The notes under the pieces were generated by a model that saw only the letters and a list, made by a program, of their open reading frames with translations, ran no database searches and was not told where the DNA came from. A program made the position numbers and the translations under genes. Shown piece after piece: positions 8,122-17,005 of a stretch of 64,000 nt of DNA. Every line of letters begins with the position of its first letter. The stretch's first letter is position 1. The DNA comes from an uncultured Pelagibacteraceae bacterium (lineage in GTDB: Bacteria; Pseudomonadota; Alphaproteobacteria; Pelagibacterales; Pelagibacteraceae): the NCBI GenBank assembly GCA_902544135.1, contig CACCBF010000004.1, positions 38,896 through 102,895 of the forward strand, read 5' to 3'.

Positions 8122-8892
8122 TTAGATACTATTTCTTTTTAAAATTAAGCTAGGATTTTTAAAATCTTTTTTACCATATCTAACTTTTTCATTATCAAAA
8201 TTAGTCACAATACCACCTGCGTGCTCTAATATAGCATGACCAGCAGCTATATCCCATTCTCGGGCTCTTGGTTCTGCTACATAACCATCATACTCGCCAG
8301 CCGCTATAACACAAAATTTTAAAGAACTTTTCATTTTAACAAATTCTTTTACATTTAACTTTTTGTGAATAATTTCGATTTCAGGCTTAATATTATTTGA
8401 GTAAGAAACGAATTTTATTAAATTTTTGTCAAAATTTTTTGAACATTCTAGTTTAACTTTATTCTCACCTACAATCTCATAAGAATTATTTAATCCGTAT
8501 GAATAAAACATTCTTTTTTTTGCTGGAGCAAAAATTAATCCAGCAACTGGCTGATTGTTTAAAATTAGTCCTGCATTAAGTGTAAATTCCTCTAAATTAT
8601 TCATATAATCATATGTGCCATCAATAGGATCAACTAACCAAAAATTATTAAGATTTTTTTTATCTTTATTTTCAGAACTTTCTTCGGAAATAATTGGTAA
8701 TTCAGGGGTAAGTGATTTTATTTTAGTAGTTAAAATATCATTAACTTCTATATCTCCATTAGTAACAGGTGTATTATCAGACTTTATTTTTTTTTTAAGA
8801 CCTTTCTCTCTCAAATTTAAAGCTACTTGTCCAGCATGTAAAAAAGTAGAGATTAAATTTTCAACAATTTTTTTTATATTTTCATCATTCAT
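8122..8892 (-). CDS. cysQ: 3'(2'),5'-bisphosphate nucleotidase CysQ-like (inositol monophosphatase superfamily)
   Basis: 256 aa, the usual CysQ length. Metal-binding motifs are present: ISEESSE near 68-74, DPIDGT at 88-93 and EWDIAAGHAIL near 214. CysQ hydrolyses PAP, the by-product of PAPS-dependent sulfate reduction or sulfotransfer. Its start overlaps the DUF3553 gene by 8 bases, and a tiny membrane-protein gene follows one base after its stop, making a three-gene minus-strand unit. A generic inositol monophosphatase is the alternative, but the motif spacing fits CysQ better. Confidence 0.85.
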   Translation of the reverse strand: MNDENIKKIVENLISTFLHAGQVALNLREKGLKKKIKSDNTPVTNGDIEVNDILTTKIKSLTPELPIISEESSENKDKKNLNNFWLVDPIDGTYDYMNNLEEFTLNAGLILNNQPVAGLIFAPAKKRMFYSYGLNNSYEIVGENKVKLECSKNFDKNLIKFVSYSNNIKPEIEIIHKKLNVKEFVKMKSSLKFCVIAAGEYDGYVAEPRAREWDIAAGHAILEHAGGIVTNFDNEKVRYGKKDFKNPSLILKRNSI

Positions 8893-9055
8893 ATATTTTT
8901 ATTAACACTATGTTCTTTATATTAATTACTTTTTTTCCTACGTTTTCAAAATTTACTGTAACTTTGTCATCGATAATTGATTGAACTTGACCAACACCCC
9001 ATTCACTATTTTCTGGATTTTTTACTTTATCTCCTGGTTCAAAATCTAAAATCAT
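8885..9055 (-). CDS. DUF3553-like small protein, 56 aa
   Basis: The frame encodes a small acidic-to-neutral beta-rich protein beginning [20 protein letters not shown], followed by [20 protein letters not shown]. This is the pattern of DUF3553, a short SH3-like or CarD-like barrel common in alphaproteobacteria and sometimes fused to UvrD. Function unknown. It overlaps the start of cysQ by 8 bases and is divergent from mnmA across 41 bases. Confidence 0.75.
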   Translation of the reverse strand: MILDFEPGDKVKNPENSEWGVGQVQSIIDDKVTVNFENVGKKVINIKNIVLIKIYE

Positions 9056-9096
9056 TTTATTTTATTTATAGTAAAAATGAGTATAAATACCAGCAA

Positions 9097-10215
9097 ATGA
9101 ATAAAGAATTAAACTCTATTGGCTTAAACAAAAAACCATCGGATACCACCGTGGTTGTTGCAATGTCAGGTGGTGTAGATTCTTCTACAGTTGCAGGCAT
9201 GATGAAAAAAGATGGTTATAAAGTTATTGGCATTACTTTAAAACTTTATAATGACAGTAAAGAGGTAGCAAAATCCAAACAATGTTGTTCAGGTCAAGAT
9301 ATCATGGACGCCAAAAGAGTAGCCAATAAATTAAATATAGACCACAAAGTTTTATATTTCCAAAATAAATTCAAACAAGGTGTTGTAGATAATTTTGTAG
9401 ATAGCTATTTAAAAGGTGAAACACCAATACCATGTGTACAATGTAATCAAACTGTAAAATTTAAAGATTTATTTGAATTTTCAAAGGAATTAAATGCTGA
9501 TGCTTTAGTCACAGGTCATTATGTAAAAAGTGTTATATCAAATAATACTACTAATATGTATAGAGCAATCGATGAAAATCGAGATCAAAGTTATTTTCTA
9601 TTTAACACTAAAAGAGATCAATTAGACTACTTAAGATTTCCTCTAGGAGTCCTGCATAAGAGTGAGACTAGAAAAATAGCACAAGAGTTAGATCTAAATG
9701 TTGCAGATAAACCTGATAGCCAAGATATTTGTTTTGTTCCTAATGGTGATTATGCATCTGTTATTCAAAAATTTAGACCAGACTCTTTCAAAAAAGGTAA
9801 TATTAAAAACTTACAGGGAAAAGTTATTGGTGTTCATGATGGAATAGTAAATTTTACGATAGGTCAAAGAAAAGGTATTAAGATTTCAAATGATGAACCA
9901 CTCTATGTTGTTAAGATAAATTCTGATAAAAATGAGATCATTGTAGGTCCAAGAGAGTTTTTAGGAAAAAAAGAAATTTTATTAAAAGATGTTAATTTAC
10001 TATCTGAACAACAGGAATTTGAAAAAAACATTTATGTAAAAGTTAGATCTACTGGTAAATTATTAGGTGCTAAAGTTAAATTAGCTGAGAATAATAGTGC
10101 AAATGTAGAGCTAGATATATCTGAGGACGGTATATCTCCAGGTCAAGCGTGTGTTTTTTACAACAAAGACTCTAAGGGTTATAAAGTTTTAGGAGGTGGT
10201 TGGATAAAAGAATAA
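9097..10215 (+). CDS. mnmA: tRNA-specific 2-thiouridylase MnmA
   Basis: Catalyses s2U34 formation in Lys, Glu and Gln tRNAs. The PP-loop SGGVDSS is at residues 24-30, the catalytic CVQC at 113-116 and the second cysteine in [13 protein letters not shown] near 210. Length is 372 aa with this start. The frame remains open upstream to 8977, but those residues are the antisense of the DUF3553 gene and have no MnmA similarity, so ATG 9097 is preferred. Confidence 0.95.
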   Translation: MNKELNSIGLNKKPSDTTVVVAMSGGVDSSTVAGMMKKDGYKVIGITLKLYNDSKEVAKSKQCCSGQDIMDAKRVANKLNIDHKVLYFQNKFKQGVVDNFVDSYLKGETPIPCVQCNQTVKFKDLFEFSKELNADALVTGHYVKSVISNNTTNMYRAIDENRDQSYFLFNTKRDQLDYLRFPLGVLHKSETRKIAQELDLNVADKPDSQDICFVPNGDYASVIQKFRPDSFKKGNIKNLQGKVIGVHDGIVNFTIGQRKGIKISNDEPLYVVKINSDKNEIIVGPREFLGKKEILLKDVNLLSEQQEFEKNIYVKVRSTGKLLGAKVKLAENNSANVELDISEDGISPGQACVFYNKDSKGYKVLGGGWIKE

Positions 10216-10216
10216 G

Positions 10217-10300
10217 CTATTTCTTCTTGTTCTTTTTCCGAGCTCTTCTCTTTTTAGAACCCATTTTTCTTCTGCCTCTATGTTTCTTTGGGTAACTCAT
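10217..10300 (-). CDS. very small, extremely basic protein, 27 aa
   Basis: The minus-strand frame reads MSYPKKHRGRRKMGSKKR and then eight more residues, nearly all Lys or Arg. The composition and size resemble tiny ribosome-associated proteins (bS22/COX24-like), with a KKHRGRRKMGSKKRR core. Independent signs of selection are the proper start and stop and its place between two plus-strand genes with no overlap. Identity as a ribosomal protein is a guess. Confidence 0.5.
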   Translation of the reverse strand: MSYPKKHRGRRKMGSKKRRARKKNKKK

Positions 10301-10373
10301 GAAATCCTTTTCATTAATTTATTGAATTTTTCACATGGATATAGCATTGTCAACTTATCATATCAAATTTTTT

Positions 10374-11549
10374 ATGGTGAAATCTTTTAAAACATTCTTA
10401 AAGCACACAGCAAAAGATTTTCATAATCAATCAGTAAACCCTCCAGTGGTTAGAGCTTCAACAATTATTTTTAAATCGATGCAACACATAAGAAAGACAC
10501 AAGTTAAAGCCCAAAAAAAACCTACAGGTGGTCATTTTGATTATGGTAGACAAGGGACATCAACCACTTATATTCTACAAAGAATACTAACTAAGTTAGA
10601 GGAAAGCCATCATGTTTTCACAACCCCAACAGGTTTTGGATCAGTTTTTTTGGCCATATTTAGCGTTGTAAGACCTGGAGATGAAATGTTGGTTGCAGAC
10701 CCAGTTTACAGTCCAACAAGAATTCTTACAGAAAATTATTTAAAAGAATTTAATGTAAGGACTATTTTTTATAATCCACATGATCTTAAAACATTAGAAA
10801 ACAATATAACAAAAAAAACAAAATTAATTTTTGTAGAAAATCCAGGAAGTAATACCTTTGATTTTCAAGATTTAGGTAAAATTATTTCAATCGCAAAAAA
10901 ACATAAAATATTTACTGCAATCGATAATACATGGGGAACGCCATACTATCTAAAACCAATAAAATTAGGTTTTGATATGTCAATTGTTTCGGCAACAAAA
11001 TATTATTCTGGTCATTCTGATGTGATGGGGGGAAGTTTGGCGGTAAATAAAAAAGTTTTTAGTAAAGTTAAAGTAGCAGAAAAAATTACAGGATTAAGAC
11101 TGGGTCCAGATGATGCTTATTTAATTACAAGAGGTTTGAGAACTCTTGATGTAAGATTAGATAGACATAGTGAAAATGCAAAAAAAGTAGCAGCTTTTTT
11201 ATCAAAAAATAAAAAAATTCAATTACTTTATCCATTTAAGAAAAACTCAAAAAATTATAGAATGTGGAAAAAATATTATTCAGGTGCATCTGGTTTAATG
11301 GGCTTAAAAATTAAATCAAGTAGTGCTAACTCGGTAAAAAAATTCGTAAATTCGCTTAAATTATTTGGCTATGGATATAGCTGGGGTGGATTTGAAAGTT
11401 TGGTATTACATCAAGAATTTAGAGAAACAGGAAAAAGAAAGTATATGAATTTGTTAAAAGATGAACATTTAGTTCGATTGCATATAGGACTAGAGGACCC
11501 TAAAGATTTAATTCAGGATATCAAACAAGCGTTAAGATATTTAAAATGA
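10374..11549 (+). CDS. metC: cystathionine beta-lyase-like PLP enzyme (Cys/Met metabolism family)
   Basis: Fold-type I PLP enzyme of the trans-sulfuration family, 391 aa from this start. Asp184 (TAIDNTWGTP) contacts the pyridine ring, and Lys209 in SATKYYSGHSDVMGG is the Schiff-base lysine. The motif DYGRQGTSTTYILQ matches the phosphate-binding Tyr/Arg region. The pattern (QGTxT, GGFESL) is typical of alphaproteobacterial cystathionine beta-lyases. An ATG at 10335 would add 13 residues with no family match. The MFS gene overlaps its stop by 4 bases. Confidence 0.82.
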   Translation: MVKSFKTFLKHTAKDFHNQSVNPPVVRASTIIFKSMQHIRKTQVKAQKKPTGGHFDYGRQGTSTTYILQRILTKLEESHHVFTTPTGFGSVFLAIFSVVRPGDEMLVADPVYSPTRILTENYLKEFNVRTIFYNPHDLKTLENNITKKTKLIFVENPGSNTFDFQDLGKIISIAKKHKIFTAIDNTWGTPYYLKPIKLGFDMSIVSATKYYSGHSDVMGGSLAVNKKVFSKVKVAEKITGLRLGPDDAYLITRGLRTLDVRLDRHSENAKKVAAFLSKNKKIQLLYPFKKNSKNYRMWKKYYSGASGLMGLKIKSSSANSVKKFVNSLKLFGYGYSWGGFESLVLHQEFRETGKRKYMNLLKDEHLVRLHIGLEDPKDLIQDIKQALRYLK

Positions 11550-12766
11550 TTTCTGAAAAATTTTTTCAATCTAAAACTGCAATCATAACCTTGATAGCTG
11601 CATGTTTCGTTGTTCTAATTTCTTTAGGAGTAAGACAAACTTTTGGACTATTTTTTATGGATTTTAATGAAAGTTTAAAGATCAGTAATACCGCGTTTGG
11701 TTTTGCTATAGGAATGCAAATGCTTATGTGGGGTATAACAGGTCCTATTTTTGGGGCAATTGCAGATAAATATGGTGGACATATTGCTATAATTACAGCA
11801 TTTATTTTTTATACATTAGGTATTTATTTTTTATACACGGGACCCAATACTGGAATATTTTTTCAAATTCATATGGGTTTATTAATTGGAATTGGACTTG
11901 GTGGTACAGCGATAAGTATTCCAATGTCAATAGTTGGAAAACATTTTCCATTATCAACAAGAACAATTGCTATGAGTTTTGTAACAGCAATAGGGTCATT
12001 TGGGTATTTTCTTTCACCAATTTTTACAAATTATTCGTTAAATGAGTTTGGATGGAATTACACATTATATATATTCAGTTTATTTTTATTATCAGGATTG
12101 GTTGCGGCGTATTTTGTAAGATCCCCATCAGATTCAGAAAAAATCGAAAAAACCTCTGATCAATCATTTAAAGAAGCTCTTTCAGAAGCATTTAAAACTA
12201 AGAGTTATATATTACTCGTATCAGGATTTTTTGTTTGTGGTTTTCATATAACCTTAGTTGGAACTCATGTACCAAAGTATGTGGTCGATAGAGGATTAGA
12301 GGACTGGACAGCTGCAGCAATATTATCTTTAATCGGGGTTTTTAATATTTTCGGTTCATTATTAAGTGGTTACCTTTCAGCAAAGATGAGCAAAAAAATT
12401 ATACTAAGTGCGATTTATTTTCTTAGAGGTATTTCAATTACATTATTTATATTCCTTCCTGCAAGCAACATTAATGCATTTTTATTTGGAGCAAGTTTTG
12501 GTTTTTTATGGCTTTCGACAGTTCCAGCTACAAGTGGAATAGTAGCCCATTTATTTGGTACTAAATATTTGGGACTTTTATACGGTATTGTTTTCTTAAG
12601 TCATCAAATTGGATCTTTTTTTGGGGCTTATTTAGGAGGATTATTTCATGATACATATGGGTCATATGATTACGCGTGGTATTTAGCAATTGCTTTATCC
12701 ATATTCGCGGCAATAATCCACTTACCAATTAGGGAAGAACCAGTTTTAAGATTAAAAACAGAATAA
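11546..12766 (+). CDS. MFS transporter
   Basis: 406 aa with twelve predicted membrane helices. The MFS signature GAIADKYGGHIAII follows helix 2, and a central cytoplasmic loop (SPSDSEKIEKTSDQSFKEA) separates the two six-helix halves. It looks like a monocarboxylate or oxalate/formate-type MFS member (LGVRQTFGLFFMDF). The substrate is not deducible. It is translationally coupled to the metC-like gene (ATGA overlap) and precedes the pab genes, which might suggest an amino-acid-related or organic-acid cargo. Confidence 0.85.
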   Translation: MISEKFFQSKTAIITLIAACFVVLISLGVRQTFGLFFMDFNESLKISNTAFGFAIGMQMLMWGITGPIFGAIADKYGGHIAIITAFIFYTLGIYFLYTGPNTGIFFQIHMGLLIGIGLGGTAISIPMSIVGKHFPLSTRTIAMSFVTAIGSFGYFLSPIFTNYSLNEFGWNYTLYIFSLFLLSGLVAAYFVRSPSDSEKIEKTSDQSFKEALSEAFKTKSYILLVSGFFVCGFHITLVGTHVPKYVVDRGLEDWTAAAILSLIGVFNIFGSLLSGYLSAKMSKKIILSAIYFLRGISITLFIFLPASNINAFLFGASFGFLWLSTVPATSGIVAHLFGTKYLGLLYGIVFLSHQIGSFFGAYLGGLFHDTYGSYDYAWYLAIALSIFAAIIHLPIREEPVLRLKTE

Positions 12767-12767
12767 A

Positions 12768-13919
12768 TTGAGCAAATCAAATCAATTAGCAAAACTAGAC
12801 CAATCGGGGAAACCTTACATTATATACAAATCTCAAACGGGATTTGATCTTTTCACAAATTTTTCAAAAAAAATTGTTTTAAACAATAAAAATATTCAAA
12901 GTTTTTTGAAGAAGAAAAATAAAAAAAAAATAAAAAATACTGATCTTTATATTGGTTTTTTTGGCTACGAACTTTTAAATAATTTAATTGATATAAAATT
13001 ACCTAAACAAAAAGATTTAAATTTTCCAAAAGGTATTTTTTATAAACCAGAAAAAAAAATCAAATTAAGTAATAACCTTAATCATTTTGAAAGAGATTTT
13101 AAGTCTGGAAGCTTTAAAATAAATATAAATAAAAAAAGCTATACAAAAATATTTAACAGATTTAAAAAAAAAATTAAAAGTGGAGAAACCTATCAAATTA
13201 AAATTTGCACTAAATACAAAACTAAATCTAAAATAGATCCATTAGATTTTTTTTCAAGGTTATCTAAGACAAATTTAGCTCCAGAGGCTTTTATGATTAA
13301 AGACAAGAACTACTCAATAGTTAGTTGTTCACCCGAGAATTTAATAACAAAAAAAGGCTCAGAAATATCTACAAAACCAATTGCTGGAACAGTAAAAAAA
13401 ACAAAAAATCTTAATAAGTCAAAAGCATTAAATTATTTTAGAAAAAACCTTAAAGAAACCAAAGAACATAACATGATTGTGGATATGGAACGAAATGATC
13501 TATCAAGAATTTGTAAGATTGGCACTGTAAAGTTATCAAAGCAAAAAATTGTTGAGGAATATAAAGATTTATTTCATTACGTAAGTCTAATTAAAGGCAA
13601 ATTAAGAAAAAATATTAATAACATGGATATAATTAAAGCAATGATGCCGGGTGGTTCAGTTATTGGATGTCCTAAGATAAACACACTTAATCTTTTAAAT
13701 AATCAAGAAAAAGAAAATAGAAATATCTATACAGGTAGCTTTGGTTATATAAGATTTAATGGTGATATGAGATTTAATATTATTATTAGATCAATTTTAA
13801 ATTTTAAAAATATGTCAGAGATATCTGTCGCTTCAGGTGTCGTAGTTGATAGTAATGCCAACCATGAATTTAATGAAAATTTTTTAAAGGCCAAAGCACT
13901 AATTGATTTATTCAAATGA
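12768..13919 (+). CDS. pabB: aminodeoxychorismate synthase component I (PabB-like), PIAGT subtype
   Basis: Chorismate-binding enzyme, 383 aa from a TTG start one base after the MFS stop. C-terminal motifs: KSGETYQIKI (138-147), PIAGT (204-208), EHNMIVDMERNDL (233-245) and PGGSVIGCPK (294-303). The classical PabB has PIKGT, with Lys forming a covalent adduct; here Ala replaces it, as in anthranilate synthase. A PIAGT subclass of true PabB is known. The neighbours (glutaminase and class IV aminotransferase) favour folate synthesis over tryptophan. The N-terminus is short and Lys-rich. Confidence 0.8.
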   Translation: MSKSNQLAKLDQSGKPYIIYKSQTGFDLFTNFSKKIVLNNKNIQSFLKKKNKKKIKNTDLYIGFFGYELLNNLIDIKLPKQKDLNFPKGIFYKPEKKIKLSNNLNHFERDFKSGSFKININKKSYTKIFNRFKKKIKSGETYQIKICTKYKTKSKIDPLDFFSRLSKTNLAPEAFMIKDKNYSIVSCSPENLITKKGSEISTKPIAGTVKKTKNLNKSKALNYFRKNLKETKEHNMIVDMERNDLSRICKIGTVKLSKQKIVEEYKDLFHYVSLIKGKLRKNINNMDIIKAMMPGGSVIGCPKINTLNLLNNQEKENRNIYTGSFGYIRFNGDMRFNIIIRSILNFKNMSEISVASGVVVDSNANHEFNENFLKAKALIDLFK

Positions 13920-14473
13920 TATATGTGATAGATCATAACGACTCATTTACTCACAATGTGGTTCACCAATTTGCTTTATTTGATAGAGTTGAATGTGATA
14001 ACTATAATGAGATTAGTGAAAAAAAAATCCATAAAGCTTCAACAATAGTTTTTTCACCGGGGCCAGGTAGCCCAAAAGATTATCCAATAACTTCTAAAAT
14101 CTATAAAAGATTTAAGGGAAAGAAAAAGATGATTGGCATTTGTTTAGGGTTTCAACATATCCTTTTTTGTGAAGGTGGAAGGATTATTGAACAGAAAAAG
14201 ATATATCATGGTTTTCAATCAAATATAAAAGTAGTTAATGATAAATCTTTATTTGAAAAAGGAAAAATATTTAAAGTTGGAAGATATCATTCTTTAAAGT
14301 TACAAGAACCTTTTAAATCTAATAATTTTGAGATAACTATGAGATGTTTAGATTCAAAAGTCGCGATGGCATTTGAAAATCAAAAGGAGAAAATATATGG
14401 ATTTCAATTTCATCCAGAATCTTTTTTAACTATCAATGGCAAAATACTTATTAAAAAAATCTTATCAGCTTAA
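13916..14473 (+). CDS. pabA: aminodeoxychorismate synthase glutaminase subunit (PabA-like)
   Basis: Class I glutamine amidotransferase, 185 aa. The nucleophile Cys76 lies in GICLGFQH, and His166 and Glu168 in FQFHPES complete the triad; SPGPGSP (47-53) is the oxyanion region. It feeds ammonia to PabB. Overlaps the pabB stop by 4 bases (ATGA) and the next gene by 38 bases, so the three subunits are probably translated together. Confidence 0.88.
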   Translation: MIYVIDHNDSFTHNVVHQFALFDRVECDNYNEISEKKIHKASTIVFSPGPGSPKDYPITSKIYKRFKGKKKMIGICLGFQHILFCEGGRIIEQKKIYHGFQSNIKVVNDKSLFEKGKIFKVGRYHSLKLQEPFKSNNFEITMRCLDSKVAMAFENQKEKIYGFQFHPESFLTINGKILIKKILSA

Positions 14474-15209
14474 AAATTTAGAGGAAATAGAATTTCATGA
14501 CCTTTGGGGAGATCATGGAATTTTCACGACGATGTGGATTTTTGGTAAGCCAGGAAAAATTTTATTTTTTAAAAATCATTTAGATAATTTAATAAAATCT
14601 TTAAAAGAATATAAGATTACTAAGAAATCCTTACGAGCTGATATTTTAGCTATCATCAAAAAAAATTTATCCAAAAAAAAAAGATATAATCATCTATTAA
14701 GAATTGCCCTAAATAAAAAAATAATTTCAATATCTTTAAGAAAAAGAATTAAACCAAAATTAAATTTTAATTTGAAATTAGTAAAATTAAAACGAGAAAA
14801 ACCTGAATATAAAAACCTTAAATATAAAAAAATATTATCATATTTGTCTAAAATGGATAATTCCCAATCAGACATTGGATTGGTATCTAATAGAAGATTA
14901 TTGGAAACTGGAACCTCAAATTTATTATTTGTGAAAGATCAAAAATTTTTTACTCCTAGAAAAGGATATTATGAGGGTAATACTTATAAATTTTTTAAAA
15001 CAAAAATTAAAAAGATAATCAAAAAAGATATTTTCCTCAAAGAGATAAATAGTTATGATGAAATCTTATTGTTGGGTTCTGGTAAAGGTGTTACATCGGT
15101 TAAAACAATAAATGAGATTAAATGGAAAAGAAAAAATTTAGATAAGTTTAGGTTTCTTTCAAAACATTATAATACAGCTATAAATAAATGTAATTCATAT
15201 AGATTTTAA
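14436..15209 (+). CDS. pabC: class IV aminotransferase, probable aminodeoxychorismate lyase (PabC)
   Basis: 257 aa, PLP fold type IV. RRLLETGTSNLLFVKDQKFF matches the conserved E.G.SNLF segment, followed by TPRKGYYEGNT where families have TP....LPGITR. The catalytic Lys is probably in YKKILSYL near 130, equivalent to the KxxNYL motif. Context with pabB and pabA indicates 4-amino-4-deoxychorismate lyase, giving p-aminobenzoate for folate. The start at 14436 lies 38 bases inside pabA; downstream starts would cut the conserved N-terminus. Confidence 0.8.
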   Translation: MAKYLLKKSYQLKNLEEIEFHDLWGDHGIFTTMWIFGKPGKILFFKNHLDNLIKSLKEYKITKKSLRADILAIIKKNLSKKKRYNHLLRIALNKKIISISLRKRIKPKLNFNLKLVKLKREKPEYKNLKYKKILSYLSKMDNSQSDIGLVSNRRLLETGTSNLLFVKDQKFFTPRKGYYEGNTYKFFKTKIKKIIKKDIFLKEINSYDEILLLGSGKGVTSVKTINEIKWKRKNLDKFRFLSKHYNTAINKCNSYRF

Positions 15210-15213
15210 GAGC

Positions 15214-15612
15214 ATGAAAGATCCAAACGAACCTTGTTTATTTTGTAATGTTAAAAAAACAGGATACACTCATGATAATAATCTTGCTTATGCTAGTTAT
15301 GACTCTTATCCAGTTACAGAACACCATTGTCTTATTATTCCTAAAAGACATACGATAGACTTTTTTGATCTATCTAACGAGGAATTGCTAGCCTGTAATG
15401 ATCTTATTAAAATAATTAAAAATGAAATAATTAAAAAAGATAAATCAGTTAAAGGATTTAATTTAGGGACAAATATTGGAAAAGTATCCGGACAATCAAT
15501 TTTCCATTGTCATTTTCACTTAATTCCTCGTAGAGAAGGAGATGTTGATAATCCTCAGGGTGGAGTAAGATCAGTTATTCCAAATAAACAACATTATAAA
15601 AGAAATAATTAA
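15214..15612 (+). CDS. HIT family hydrolase
   Basis: 132 aa. The histidine triad HCHFHLIPR has His98, His100 and His102, and an N-terminal CLFCNV pair resembles zinc-binding members. HIT proteins hydrolyse adenylated or AP4A-type nucleotides. The gene starts 4 bases after pabC and ends the plus-strand run that began with the metC-like gene. Substrate unknown. Confidence 0.9.
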   Translation: MKDPNEPCLFCNVKKTGYTHDNNLAYASYDSYPVTEHHCLIIPKRHTIDFFDLSNEELLACNDLIKIIKNEIIKKDKSVKGFNLGTNIGKVSGQSIFHCHFHLIPRREGDVDNPQGGVRSVIPNKQHYKRNN

Positions 15613-15648
15613 CCTTGTATAAAAAGACAAATTGACCTTAGTTTGAGG

Positions 15649-15677
15649 TTGAACTATTGATTCACAATATATAAAAT
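15649..15677 (+). promoter_or_regulatory. sigma70-type promoter for the apr operon
   Basis: TTGAAC at 15649-15654 and TAAAAT at 15672-15677 are separated by exactly 17 bases, 33 bases before the aprM start. A GGCGG ribosome-binding site lies just before that ATG. Confidence 0.6.
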
Positions 15678-15710
15678 TTAAATTAATTCAAAAATTTAAC
15701 AAAGGCGGAA

Positions 15711-16505
15711 ATGTTAAGTAATAATCCTTTTTCAATTTTATCAGAGTCAATTTCACCGTTGGCAATGCAATCTTTTATTGTGGCTATGATTTTATTGATT
15801 GTAATCGGTACAGTCATTCAAATGATACATCATAAAAATCTGACCTATTTTTTTAATAATGCAAAAAAAGCAAAACTTTCAGCAACTAAAAAACTAGGTG
15901 TAGGAGAAAGAGCCTCTGTTATTGCTAAAACAACAGTAGTGGACATTGGAACAACTTCAGAACTTGGTTTTGGAAAGAGGAGACTTGCTCATGTTCTAGG
16001 AATGTATGGTACAATTTTATTTTGGGTATCTTCAGCTATTTTAGTTTTTTGTTATACAGGTGCCGATAAACCTAGTTCTCAAACTTGGTCATTGCTTTGG
16101 CATGTCGGAGCAATACTAACGTGTTTAGGAGGATATTGGTTCTGGTTTTTTTTAAGAGTTGACGTTTCTGCTGAAGCTCATCCTTGGTACAGAATTATTA
16201 AAGCTGATTTGTTTGTCTTAGCTTTACTTGCTTGTTCAACTTTCGGATTGGCTTGGTCTTTCACACAATTCAATGGACAAATAGGTCTGTCTTACTTATT
16301 TTTAGTTTTATTTATTGCAGCTAATTTAATTCTATTTGGTGGTGTATATTGGTCAAAATTTGCACACATGTTTTATAAACCTGGAGCTGCTATTCAAAAA
16401 AATTTAGCCGAAGCTGATGGATCAAGAGATAATTTGCCTCCACCAGCTGATGCGCCTGAACAATTTGGCTTAGGTATAAAAAGAGAAGAGCCAAAACACT
16501 ATTAA
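15711..16505 (+). CDS. aprM: AprM-like membrane subunit of adenylylsulfate reductase
   Basis: 264 aa with five predicted helices (about 20-38, 97-116, 127-150, 163-185, 192-214). His94, His131 and His219, at or near helix ends, could ligate haem as in NarI/HdrE-like membrane subunits. Its place directly before aprB and aprA identifies it as the membrane anchor AprM, which would pass electrons between AprBA and the quinone pool. The C-terminal 45 residues are polar and Pro-rich (NLPPPADAPEQF). Haem binding is inferred. Confidence 0.8.
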   Translation: MLSNNPFSILSESISPLAMQSFIVAMILLIVIGTVIQMIHHKNLTYFFNNAKKAKLSATKKLGVGERASVIAKTTVVDIGTTSELGFGKRRLAHVLGMYGTILFWVSSAILVFCYTGADKPSSQTWSLLWHVGAILTCLGGYWFWFFLRVDVSAEAHPWYRIIKADLFVLALLACSTFGLAWSFTQFNGQIGLSYLFLVLFIAANLILFGGVYWSKFAHMFYKPGAAIQKNLAEADGSRDNLPPPADAPEQFGLGIKREEPKHY

Positions 16506-16534
16506 TATGTTACATAGAAAGGATAATTAAAATT

Positions 16535-17005
16535 ATGTCAACTTTTGTATACATGACTAGATGTGATGGATGTGGTCATTGCGTAGATATTTGCCCTTCA
16601 GATATCATGCATATTGATGAAAATATTAGACGTGCAAAAAATATTGAACCAAACTTTTGTTGGGAGTGTTATTCGTGTGTTAAAGCATGTCCTAATCATG
16701 CGATTGATGTTAGAGGGTATGCTGATTTTGCTCCGATGGGTCACAGCGTTAGAGTTAGAAGAGAAGAGGAAAAAGGAACTATATCTTGGAAAATAAAATT
16801 TAGAAACGGAACAGAGAAAAACTTCGTCTCACCTATAACAACTAAACCTTGGGGAAAATTTATTCCTAAGCTTGCAGAAGGGGATACACCTAATCAAGGA
16901 GAAATAAATTCACAGAGGTTATATAGTGAGCCTGAGGGATTAAATACTAATCAAGAATTACCATCGGTACCAAAAGAGTCCTTTAAAAAAGGAGTTTATT
17001 ATTAA
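16535..17005 (+). CDS. aprB: adenylylsulfate reductase subunit beta
   Basis: 156 aa iron-sulfur subunit. Two [4Fe-4S] motifs: Cys10, 13, 16 and 20 (CDGCGHCVDIC) and Cys42, 45, 48 and 52 (CWECYSCVKAC). The C-terminal tail wraps around AprA in known structures. With AprA it interconverts APS and sulfite plus AMP; in an aerobic SAR11-type cell, the sulfite-oxidising direction is likely. Its last base is the first base of the aprA start (TAATG). Confidence 0.96.
   Translation: MSTFVYMTRCDGCGHCVDICPSDIMHIDENIRRAKNIEPNFCWECYSCVKACPNHAIDVRGYADFAPMGHSVRVRREEEKGTISWKIKFRNGTEKNFVSPITTKPWGKFIPKLAEGDTPNQGEINSQRLYSEPEGLNTNQELPSVPKESFKKGVYY

Noticed and set aside
8977..9096. In-frame N-terminal extension of mnmA
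   Set aside because: The added residues are antisense to the DUF3553 gene and MnmA proteins begin at about ATG 9097.
10335..10373. 13-residue N-terminal extension of the metC-like gene
   Set aside because: The residues do not match the family start; ATG 10374 preferred, though not proven.
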